Positions 24,445-31,701 of a stretch of DNA of 37,332 nt are shown one piece after another; within the stretch, counting starts at the first letter, position 1, and the number at the start of each line of letters is the position of its first letter. A program made the translations under genes and the position numbers. The notes beneath the pieces were generated by a model that made no database searches, was not told the origin of the DNA, and was given only the letters and a program-made list of their open reading frames with translations. The DNA is from Saprospirales bacterium (GTDB lineage: Bacteria > Bacteroidota > Bacteroidia > Chitinophagales > Saprospiraceae): contig REEI01000042.1 of NCBI GenBank assembly GCA_007695145.1, positions 1 to 37,332 of the forward strand. The letters run 5' to 3'.

Positions 24445-26373
24445 ATGCGTATATGCAACATTGTAACATTTATTGCGATAGTGTTGATGGGGTATCCCTT
24501 TTTGTCGACCTTATCTGCTTCACCTCAGATTCTGGATAGTCTCAAAAGACAACTTCCGTATGTTGCGAGTGACACCAACAAGGTTTGGATGCTGAGAGAC
24601 ATCGCCTATTACTTCCAATCAGAAGCTCCGGACTCCGCTGTAATTTTTGCCCGACGAGGCTTTCAGTTAGCACGTACCCTTAATTTTTATCCCGGACAGA
24701 TTTGGAACCTATATCAAGAGGGTCTGGCTTATGAGTTTTTAAATAATGTAGACACAGCTCTGAATATTTATGATCGGGCAATTGGACTGGCCTTTGAAAG
24801 TAGAGACGATATTAGTAGGGCCAAGCTTTACAATATCATGGGTGTTGCGCACTATTTTGATGGCAACTTTACCGAGGCAATTAATAACTACAGTCGTGGA
24901 TATTCTTTATCAGACTCCATAGGATATAATGAGGGCCTGGGACACGCTCTGAACAATCTGGGGGTGATTTACCGAAAGCAGAGACGATTTGACCGTGCTT
25001 TGGAAATATACAACCGCTCATTGGAGGTCAAGCAAATGGAAAAGGATACCGGCGGGATCATTATCAGCCAATACAATATTGGTTTGTCACATTCCTATCT
25101 TGGCAATTATGAGGAAAGTCTGACCAATTTACTCAAAGCCCTTGAATTGGCTGAAAATTATAAGGATATTTCCTGGGACAAGTCTCATGTTGAAATAGCC
25201 ATTGGGGTTGCTTATTACAATCTGGGAGAGTATGATTTGGCAAAAAGCTACCTTTTGCGTGGAACAAAAGGCATTTCCAATAAGGGCAGTGCAGAGTACG
25301 TATCAGCAATCGCCTACCTGGGTGCACTAAAAATACAAGAAGGTGGATACAGTGAAGGCATGGAAAATATCGAGTATGCATGGGACATTGCATCTCGCTC
25401 CGGAATAAGGGTACTGCAAAGAGATGTCCTTAAGCAGCGGGCGCTTTCAGCTGAGATCGCTGGATTTCATGATATTTCTACGGAAAGTTGGCGGAAGTTT
25501 AGCGAACTGAATGATGAGATCAATTCAGAGGCGAGCAATTGGGCGGTAGAAGAGATGAATGCCCGATTTGAATTGCAAGACAAGGAAATGACCATCGCCC
25601 TGCAGAATTTGGAATTGGAGAGGGAAAAAGCCAGGAAAAATCGTTATCTGATCTCAGGTTCCTTCTCTTTGTTGTTGTTTTTGGTTTCTGCAGTATTCCT
25701 TTATTTTTTCTGGAAACAAAAGGAACAGTTGAAAATCGCTTTTTCCCAGAAAGAGGCAGCATTGAATAAAAATGACCTGCTTTTGCGCGAAATGCACCAC
25801 AGAACCAAAAACAATTTGCAATTGCTCAACAGTTTACTCAGTCTGCAGGAACGCAACACTCCCAACATACAAGTTCAGGCAGCTCTTCAATCCAGCAGAG
25901 ACAGTGTGGGCGCAATCAGCCTTTTGCACCATCAACTTTATCAAAATGACGATTTTCGCAAAGTGGCTATGTGCCCCTACCTCAAGGATTTGGTCAACTA
26001 CTTTAAGGGTGCTTTTGGACTCGAAGAAAGAGGCATAAACATCAATTACCACTGCGGTGATATCACACTGGATACAGACTTTGCCATACCGGTTGGGTTG
26101 ACCATCAATGAACTGGTGACCAATTCCGTGAAACATGCATTTAATGGACAGAGCAGGGGTACAGTATTTGTTTCACTCAGTAAAAGTTCTGATAATAAGC
26201 TTGAGTTGGAGGTTCGGGACAATGGCCTAGGCATGAAACAGGCAAATTCTTTTGCCAATGGAACCGGCAGTGAATTGCTCCGCATATTCAGTCAGCGCTT
26301 CAATGCCAGTGTCCGGCATGAACAGCTGTGTCCCGGCACAGCAGTAAAGTTTGAAATGCCTTTAGTGGAATGA
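24445..26373 (+). CDS. TPR-containing sensor histidine kinase (HisKA_2 type)
   Basis: A 642-residue inner-membrane sensor. After a signal/anchor (about 1-26), residues 40-350 are at least six tetratricopeptide repeats in the periplasm, for example LYNIMGVAHYFDGNFTEAIN, NNLGVIYRKQRRFDRALEIY and QYNIGLSHSYLGNYEES. A coiled segment (370-398) leads to one transmembrane helix (401-422). The kinase part has the HisKA_2 dimerisation block EMHHRTKNNLQLL with the phospho-acceptor His451, then a HATPase with the N-box GLTINELVTNSVKHAF and the G-box RDNGLGMK. The signal is unknown; TPRs suggest a protein or peptide ligand. Its stop overlaps the start of the response regulator, so the two form a cognate pair. 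Confident on domains. Confidence 0.92.
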   Translation: MRICNIVTFIAIVLMGYPFLSTLSASPQILDSLKRQLPYVASDTNKVWMLRDIAYYFQSEAPDSAVIFARRGFQLARTLNFYPGQIWNLYQEGLAYEFLNNVDTALNIYDRAIGLAFESRDDISRAKLYNIMGVAHYFDGNFTEAINNYSRGYSLSDSIGYNEGLGHALNNLGVIYRKQRRFDRALEIYNRSLEVKQMEKDTGGIIISQYNIGLSHSYLGNYEESLTNLLKALELAENYKDISWDKSHVEIAIGVAYYNLGEYDLAKSYLLRGTKGISNKGSAEYVSAIAYLGALKIQEGGYSEGMENIEYAWDIASRSGIRVLQRDVLKQRALSAEIAGFHDISTESWRKFSELNDEINSEASNWAVEEMNARFELQDKEMTIALQNLELEREKARKNRYLISGSFSLLLFLVSAVFLYFFWKQKEQLKIAFSQKEAALNKNDLLLREMHHRTKNNLQLLNSLLSLQERNTPNIQVQAALQSSRDSVGAISLLHHQLYQNDDFRKVAMCPYLKDLVNYFKGAFGLEERGININYHCGDITLDTDFAIPVGLTINELVTNSVKHAFNGQSRGTVFVSLSKSSDNKLELEVRDNGLGMKQANSFANGTGSELLRIFSQRFNASVRHEQLCPGTAVKFEMPLVE

Positions 26374-26991
26374 ATATGAAGGAGCTTAGGATTTTGATTG
26401 TTGAGGATGATGCCATAGTTGCAGACGATATTTATAATTTCGTTCAGAAATTGGGGCATGCTCCATTCGGCCCTGCATATAACGTCAAGCAAGCGCAATT
26501 TTTTTTTTGAAACAGAGGACATCCAGTTGGCTCTGCTTGATATCCATCTTCAGAAACACATGGATGGAATAGAGCTTGCCAAGTGGATGTCTGATCACAA
26601 TCCAGTTCCTTTTATTTTTCTGACAGCATTTAGAAATGAAATCACCCTGGAGAAGGCAAAAGCAGTTCATCCTGCCTATTATTTGGTCAAGCCTTTTGAC
26701 AAAACCCAATTGAAAATTGCTATAGAAATAGCCGGCAGCAATTACTATAATCCCAATTCTGAGCAACAGTTATCTCGCAAAATCTACAAGTTCAACAGAA
26801 GCCTTTTCACCCCGCTGACAAGTCGAGAGATTGAAATTATGAGGCATCTGGCCGTGGGTTTGAACAATCGCGAGTTATCTCAAAAATTATTCCTCAGCGA
26901 ACACACCATCAAAAGTCACTTGAAGTCCATTTTCTTAAAAACAGGCGCAAAGAGTAGAGCAGATCTTATCGGAAGGATCAATCAGATGTAA
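26370..26991 (+). CDS. NarL-type response regulator, receiver interrupted at a run of ten T
   Basis: The start ATG (26370; a second at 26376) overlaps the kinase stop. The frame reads ELRILIVEDDAIVADDIYNF ... VKQAQFFF and hits TGA at 26508-26510. Dropping one base of the T10 run at 26499-26508 restores FFFETEDIQLALLDIHLQ and the rest of a receiver: Asp in LLDIHL as phospho-acceptor, Thr in FLTAF, Lys in LVKPFD. The C-terminal LuxR/NarL HTH follows (FTPLTSREIEIMRHLAVG, LSEHTIKSHLKSIF). The restored protein is about 206 residues. The long downstream frame alone (from 26419) would lack the acidic pair VEDD. Either RNA polymerase slips on the T-run, or the frame is broken, or the sequence is off by one base. 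Role: output partner of the TPR kinase; targets unknown. Confidence 0.85.
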
Positions 26992-27065
26992 AATCACTCG
27001 AAAGAGGGATCAATCACTTTTTGTTTTGAATGACATTTGCATGATTGAATGCAAATAGATTTGAC

Positions 27066-28040
27066 ATGAAAAAAGTTTTTAAAATTTTATTGTTTACAGC
27101 TCTGGGACTGCTGTTGATCATTGGATTGGGACTCACCTATATCAGTGTGGCACTTCCGAATATAGGCCCACCTCCCGACATTCAGGTCGAAATAACTCCC
27201 GAAAGAGTAGAAAGAGGCAAATACCTTGCCTGGCATGTGATGATGTGTGCAGAATGTCATGGCAAACGGGACTTTTCCATTTTGACAGGTCCTCCTATTC
27301 CGGGCTCTGAGTTTGGAGGAGGTGAGGTCTTTGATCAGTCGCTGGGGCTGCCCGGAAGTTTTATTTCCCCGAATATAACTCCATACGGAATAGGTCACTG
27401 GACCGATGGCGAATTGTTCCGATTAATAACCACTGGAGTAAAGCCGGACGGAAATCCCATTTTTCCAATCATGCCTTTTCCCAACTATGGAAAAATGGAT
27501 AAAGAAGATATAAAATCGGTTATTGCCTACCTCAGAACCCTGGAGCCAATTGAAAAGGACCACCCACCTAGCCGCGCTGACTTTCCCATGAATTTCATTA
27601 TGCGGACCATTCCACAAGAAGCAGAATTCAATCCAAAGCCGCCTCGCAATGATTTGATCGCATATGGAAAATACCTCTTCGATGCAGCCGCCTGCGGAGA
27701 TTGCCACACCAATTTTGACAAGGGTCAATTCATAGGACCTACTGCCGGAGGAGGACGCGAATTTCTATTTCCCGACGGAAGTATTGTCAGGAGTCCCAAT
27801 CTCACCCCTCATATTACCGGATTGGGAAAATTCACCAAAGAGAGTTTTGTCAGCAGATTCAAAATGTACGCCGATACTTCAATTTCCTTGCCTGAAGTTG
27901 GTCCCGGTGACTTCCAAACCATTATGCCCTGGACGATGTATGCCGGCATGAAAACAGAAGACCTGGAGGCTATTTACGAGTATCTCAATTCTCTGGAACC
28001 TTTTGACAATAACGTACAAATATTCATGGCGGCAAATTAA
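27066..28040 (+). CDS. Membrane-anchored dihaem cytochrome c
   Basis: A 324-residue protein with an uncleaved N-terminal helix (KKVFKILLFTALGLLLIIGL) facing two cytochrome c domains into the periplasm. The haem sites are CAECH (Cys61-His65) and CGDCH (Cys210-His214). Probable axial Met residues are in IFPIMPFPNYG and TIMPWTMYAGM. The spacing and the motifs SPNITPYGIGHWTDGE and SPNLTPHITGLGKFTKE, one per half, show an internal duplication. This looks like the cytochrome subunits that accept electrons from periplasmic dehydrogenases, but no such enzyme is adjacent. I chose ATG 27066, which starts at the anchor; the longer TTG start at 27045 adds a non-conserved leader. DsbD in this window could keep apo-cytochrome thiols reduced. 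Confidence 0.9.
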   Translation: MKKVFKILLFTALGLLLIIGLGLTYISVALPNIGPPPDIQVEITPERVERGKYLAWHVMMCAECHGKRDFSILTGPPIPGSEFGGGEVFDQSLGLPGSFISPNITPYGIGHWTDGELFRLITTGVKPDGNPIFPIMPFPNYGKMDKEDIKSVIAYLRTLEPIEKDHPPSRADFPMNFIMRTIPQEAEFNPKPPRNDLIAYGKYLFDAAACGDCHTNFDKGQFIGPTAGGGREFLFPDGSIVRSPNLTPHITGLGKFTKESFVSRFKMYADTSISLPEVGPGDFQTIMPWTMYAGMKTEDLEAIYEYLNSLEPFDNNVQIFMAAN

Positions 28041-28097
28041 TTTTTTTGCAATTCACTTATTGAAATCAGTTTTTTAACCTTTATAAATCATATAATT

Positions 28098-28619
28098 ATG
28101 TTGAATAAAAACACTTTTATCTATTCGCTTTTCTTTTCTTGTTCTTTGATATTTTTACCTGCTTGCAGCAGCGATGATGACAATGGGAAACTATCTCAGG
28201 AAGAGCAGATCGAACAAATGCTCAACGAAGTGCGTCAGCTAACTGCCAATCTACAATCACTCGAAGCAGCTATTGAGGCTGGTTGGAGTACCGATCTATC
28301 CGGCTGTGTAGAGCATCCCGTTGAAGGTGGCATGGGCCATCATTATGCACGAATTGAGTATATCGATGGCAGAGTCAATCACATGGAACCACAAATTTTA
28401 CTCTTTGAACCCCATGCCGATGGTTCATTTGAATTGGTTGGAGTAGAATACATTGTACCTTTTGGAATCCTACCGGCAGACTCAGAAGCACCTGAACTCT
28501 TCTTCCATAAGTTTCATCACAATCATCAACAGGAAATCTGGGCACTGCATGTGTGGACTGAAAAGGAAAATCCCAGTGGTACATTTTACGACTGGAATCC
28601 CAATGTTAGCTGCAATTAA
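28098..28619 (+). CDS. Uncharacterised lipoprotein following cytochrome c
   Basis: A 173-residue lipoprotein: signal MLNKNTFIYSLFFSCSLIFL, lipobox LPAC with acylated Cys23, then SSDDD, an acidic stretch of the kind that can mark surface lipoproteins in Bacteroidota. After a short helix (about 35-65), the mature domain reads AIEAGWSTDLSGCVEHP, GGMGHHYARIEYIDGRV, EPQILLFEP, LVGVEYIVPFG, FFHKFHHNHQQEIWALHVW and NPSGTFYDWNPNVSC. The many His and acidic residues and conserved cysteines suggest metal binding, but that is inference. I recall similar unnamed proteins in several phyla and no assigned function. It lies 57 nt after the cytochrome gene on the same strand, so the two may share an mRNA. 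A hairpin terminator follows 15 nt after the stop. Confidence 0.8.
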   Translation: MLNKNTFIYSLFFSCSLIFLPACSSDDDNGKLSQEEQIEQMLNEVRQLTANLQSLEAAIEAGWSTDLSGCVEHPVEGGMGHHYARIEYIDGRVNHMEPQILLFEPHADGSFELVGVEYIVPFGILPADSEAPELFFHKFHHNHQQEIWALHVWTEKENPSGTFYDWNPNVSCN

Positions 28620-28633
28620 ACCCCTTGATTGCA

Positions 28634-28656
28634 AAAAGCCTTTACCCAGGCTTTTG
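28634..28656 (+). terminator. Terminator after the cytochrome c/lipoprotein pair
   Basis: AAAAGCCT (28634-28641) pairs perfectly with AGGCTTTT (28648-28655) over a 6-nt loop; the T-run is part of the 3' arm. It starts 15 nt after the stop codon at 28619. Confidence 0.65.
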
Positions 28657-28798
28657 TAGCATAAAATCAATCCGGGTGGATTGTAAGGGAGGCTACAATT
28701 TTTCATAAAGTGGATGGTAGCTTTCTGCTGAATTAAGCAGAGAGGACAATAGAATAGAGGGCCGTATCCCAATCCTTGGGTATGGCTCTCTTTTCTTT
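28654..28798 (+). ncRNA. Candidate structured RNA ending in an intrinsic terminator
   Basis: Three further hairpins follow the first terminator. TTGTAGC (28654-28660) pairs with GCTACAA (28692-28698) around an inner stem CAATCC/GGATTG (28668-28673, 28678-28683) and is followed by five T. TCTGCT (28724-28729) pairs with AGCAGA (28736-28741). Arms at 28757-28772 and 28776-28790 form about 15 pairs including two G-U with a 3-nt loop, followed by a T-rich tail (28791-28798). No plus-strand coding frame of any length is visible here. It could be a small RNA or merely stacked terminators of the preceding mRNA; I recognise no Rfam class. Confidence 0.4.
28757..28798 (+). terminator. Second, stronger terminator about 120 bp further on
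   Basis: GAGGGCC... (28757-28772) pairs with TTGGGTATGGCTCTC (28776-28790), loop TCC, one bulged T and two wobble pairs, followed by TTTTCTTT. Confidence 0.7.
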
Positions 28799-28836
28799 AG
28801 CCCCCCAAACAAGGTATGTTATATTCACCTCTTGCG

Positions 28837-29016
28837 TTAAGCGATAATTTTATCCTCCCAAACAACCAAGCCCACAGGCACACCATCCTGCCATATGGTA
28901 AAAGAAAGCAAAAGCTGCATTGCAAGTTTGCTCTCAATTAAATATTTGGGAAACATGAAACCCCAGGGGGATTTAAACTCATCTCTAGCTTGAAAAAGGA
29001 AACCATCGGATGACAT
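28837..29016 (-). CDS. Possible small ORF, 59 residues
   Basis: An ATG at 29016 opens a 59-codon frame starting MSSDGFLFQARDEFKSPWGF and ending VWEDKIIA. No gene overlaps it on the other strand, so it is not a shadow. The composition alternates charged and hydrophobic residues in a protein-like way. No ribosome-binding site, properly placed promoter or known family is visible, so this may be chance or a gene remnant. Confidence 0.2.
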   Translation of the reverse strand: MSSDGFLFQARDEFKSPWGFMFPKYLIESKLAMQLLLSFTIWQDGVPVGLVVWEDKIIA

Positions 29017-29093
29017 AGTGCCCTAAAATTAAACCAACATTTTATGGACTTTTTTATGCCTTCAAAATAAATTGAAGTTTTTTTTGGAAAATT

Positions 29094-29125
29094 TTTGGAA
29101 TAATTTAGGAAAGCTTGTATTTTTG
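29094..29125 (+). promoter_or_regulatory. Near-ideal Bacteroidota promoter for the FISUMP gene
   Basis: TTTG at 29094-29097, 20 nt, then TATTTTTG at 29118-29125. Both elements match fully; predicted leader is about 40 nt. Confidence 0.65.
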
Positions 29126-29171
29126 ACAATCTTAACACAATCCTAATACTTAACTAAAATTTGTTGAAATT

Positions 29172-31289
29172 ATGCTTACACTTTTTACACTTCGCTCATT
29201 TATTCTTTTGGCACTTTATTCTTCCCTATTTACCAATGCAGTATTATCACAGCAGGATTCCAAGTTTTCCAATACCCTGGAATCAGAGGAAAGCTCCCTT
29301 ATGGCTGATCGATTTGCTGAAAAAGAACCTGCGGTTGAGTTTGATCCCTTAATTGATGCAAATAGATCTGCAGATAGTTGTGCGCCAATAATGCCATACT
29401 TCTACAACCATGCCATGCCTTTTTGTCCAATTGACGACCTGGTGGGAGAGTGTTTTTTTATGGGACCTCCATTTCCACCGGCATTTTCAATCTGGCCCGG
29501 ATGTAATCCTCCGAATGACGTTGCCTTTCACAATCCCCAGTGGATCACTTTTGTAGCAGGAGACACTTCATTCAGCATAGATGTAGAAATAAGCGATTGT
29601 ATTGGTACGGGGGTGCAAATCGCACTTTACGAGTTGGGTATCGACTATGTTCCTGATCCAACTGGGATAAGACCCGGCATACAACCCACTGCAGATATGC
29701 TGGTTTCTGATTGTGACCTCACCACCTCAGCCCAGATTGGGGTTCTAAACTTTGAGGTAAATGACATTGAACCCGGAACCATTTATGGGCTTGTCTTTGA
29801 CGGCTGGGCCAACGCCGTTTGCAAGGTTGAAATATTAGAGGTTCTGGCAGGAGGAGGCCCGCCGGACACCATTGATCAGGACTTTGTAGGTTTTCCAACT
29901 TTTGAGCTGGGAGGCTATAGTGTAGGGAGCGGTGACACCATTTGTTTGGGAGCCATGAATGTACCCTTTTTTATTGAAGATGGGAGAGAAGGTCAATTTA
30001 TTTACGAGTGGTTTATAAATGGAGAAATAGTAGATAATCGACACAGGGCACATGACAGCGCATCGTTTAATTTTCCGGATACCGGAGCTTTTGAAATCTG
30101 TATCCGTGCTACTAACTTTTGCAGCTACTCGGATCCACATTGTGTGCAGTTTTATGTTGCGCCTGCCGATACATTGATTCAGCATGACACCATTGGAACT
30201 GGGGAGGCCTACCGCTGGCTGGGGCCATATGAGCCGGTAGAAAATGGATTTATCGATCCAATTGGCACGTCAGGTAGTTATGTTTTTTATGGCCGGACCA
30301 GGGATTCAATTGGTTGTATTTTGGTTGTAGAATTGCATCTTGAAGTGGTACGACAAAAGATAACTTGCAGCGGAAGGGCAACAGAGGTAGTGGAAATAAC
30401 CAACCCGGTAACGGACAGGGTTTGGATGGACCGGAATTTGGGTGCAGAGCGACCCGCTTATATTTTGAGGGACAGCAGGGCTTTTGGAGACTTGTACCAG
30501 TGGGGGCGCTTTGGAGACGGACATCAGTGCAGAAACAGTCCGCTGACCGATATGCTGGCAGAGACAGGAGAACCCGGACACGACAGCTTTATAGTTGTGA
30601 CCACTCCCCCGCGCGATTGGCTTATGAGACCGGAAGATGGACTTTGGAGAGGAGGAGGGGCTATTAACAATCCATGCCCCGATGGATTCCGATTGCCAAC
30701 TGTAGAAGAGTGGAATGAAGAAATCCGGTCCTGGATTCCTGGTCTTACCTCAAACTCGTTTAGCTCCTATCTGCGAATGCCCCTTTCCGGAATGAGGCGA
30801 ACGAACGGCGATATTGCAATGGAGCGTCAAATAGGTTATTATTGGACGAGTTCAGTGGCCGGAGATCAGGCCCTGGTGGTGGTTATGACCCCCAATTTTG
30901 TTTTCGCAAGGCCAGCCGACCGGGCCACAGGCTATTCTGTTCGCTGTATTCTGGACAATGTACCCGGTACAGGAAGCCTTGTTGGAGATCACCGTGAAAT
31001 TTTTTACGACCTGGAAGTTGCATATGGAATTGCCCCAAAAGAGGATACCGGATTGCAATTGTATCCAAATCCCTCTCGTGGTCGTATTTTACTTGAAATA
31101 ACTGAGCTCCAAGTTTCCTCCTACCACATACATGTCTTTGACCTCAAGGGCAGAATGGTTAGAACAAATACTGTAGATCAACCAATTTTTGAGATGGATT
31201 TGAGTGGTCTTTCACCCGGACTCTATCTTATCAGGGCATTGGATGCTTTCGGAAATCTGATTGGAGACGAAAAACTGGTTCTGGAGTAA
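29172..31289 (+). CDS. Secreted protein with FISUMP domain and T9SS sorting domain
   Basis: A 705-residue exported protein. The signal peptide ends near residue 26 (TNAVLSQQ). Residues 60-230 form a cysteine-containing beta domain with GCNPPNDVAFHNPQWITFVAG, like N-terminal domains of other Saprospiria secreted proteins. Residues 250-330 resemble a PKD/Ig-like domain (GDTICLGAMNVPFFIEDG, YEWFINGE, GAFEICIRATN). Residues 395-595 are a FISUMP domain (Fibrobacter major paralogous): VWMDRNLGAERPA, AFGDLYQWGR, PCPDGFRLPTVEEWN, GYYWTSS and GYSVRCI. The last 75 residues, from LQLYPNPSRGRILLEI to GLYLIRAL, are a T9SS type A sorting domain. FISUMP function is unsettled, but it occurs on surface proteins. 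The gene has the best promoter of the window, suggesting good expression. Cargo status is firm; role unknown. Confidence 0.9.
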   Translation: MLTLFTLRSFILLALYSSLFTNAVLSQQDSKFSNTLESEESSLMADRFAEKEPAVEFDPLIDANRSADSCAPIMPYFYNHAMPFCPIDDLVGECFFMGPPFPPAFSIWPGCNPPNDVAFHNPQWITFVAGDTSFSIDVEISDCIGTGVQIALYELGIDYVPDPTGIRPGIQPTADMLVSDCDLTTSAQIGVLNFEVNDIEPGTIYGLVFDGWANAVCKVEILEVLAGGGPPDTIDQDFVGFPTFELGGYSVGSGDTICLGAMNVPFFIEDGREGQFIYEWFINGEIVDNRHRAHDSASFNFPDTGAFEICIRATNFCSYSDPHCVQFYVAPADTLIQHDTIGTGEAYRWLGPYEPVENGFIDPIGTSGSYVFYGRTRDSIGCILVVELHLEVVRQKITCSGRATEVVEITNPVTDRVWMDRNLGAERPAYILRDSRAFGDLYQWGRFGDGHQCRNSPLTDMLAETGEPGHDSFIVVTTPPRDWLMRPEDGLWRGGGAINNPCPDGFRLPTVEEWNEEIRSWIPGLTSNSFSSYLRMPLSGMRRTNGDIAMERQIGYYWTSSVAGDQALVVVMTPNFVFARPADRATGYSVRCILDNVPGTGSLVGDHREIFYDLEVAYGIAPKEDTGLQLYPNPSRGRILLEITELQVSSYHIHVFDLKGRMVRTNTVDQPIFEMDLSGLSPGLYLIRALDAFGNLIGDEKLVLE

Positions 31290-31701
31290 GTGAACTCAAA
31301 ATACTTCAGTGGTCAATTGAGGCCGATCTTTGGTGGTCATATTTCTTGTCGTCCTTAGATTTGCACATACCCATTTGCTGTTGTTGCAGTTAGTTTGTAA
31401 ATCCTGGCCTTTTTAAATAAAATCACATTTTCAAAGGGAATCAAATTCAAGGAGATAGGTTACGCTTTCTGCAACTTAGACTATCCTGGCTGAAAGGGGA
31501 TCCCCAATTGAAGCCTGCCTTTAATATGATGAATTTTCCACTCCAAATGCAATGTCAAAATGAGCAATTGGATAGAAGAGTTTTCAGCATTCATTTAATG
31601 GAAAGTATAAGGTTTTTACCCGTTTTTTAGCTGAGGAATAATGGGTCGAAAATTTTCCGGTACTTTGAAAGTCGATATTATCTTTGTCCAAAATAAGTAA
31701 A
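31290..31701. other. Intergenic region before the lipase
   Basis: No gene or clear terminator after the FISUMP gene was recognised in 400 bp. A promoter element for the lipase lies at its end (31679-31686). Confidence 0.45.
31679..31686 (+). promoter_or_regulatory. -7 element of the lipase gene
   Basis: TATCTTTG is an exact TAnnTTTG match. It overlaps a TTG at 31684 that would otherwise be the first possible start, so it argues for the GTG at 31702. A T-rich stretch at 31653-31656 is 22 nt upstream. Confidence 0.45.

Larger units (their letters stand above)
28620..29171. other. Intergenic region with serial hairpins and a possible small ORF
   Basis: 28634-28798 is packed with four hairpins, at least two of them terminator-like. 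28837-29016 (minus) holds a 59-codon open frame. 29094-29125 is the promoter of the next gene. The rest shows nothing. Confidence 0.55.

Noticed and set aside
27056-27063. TAGATTTG as promoter of the cytochrome c gene
   Set aside because: Exact -7 match, but it ends 2 nt before the ATG, so transcription would begin inside the coding sequence.
31684-31701. TTG at 31684 as start of the lipase
   Set aside because: It overlaps a consensus -7 element; the GTG at 31702 gives a normal signal peptide.
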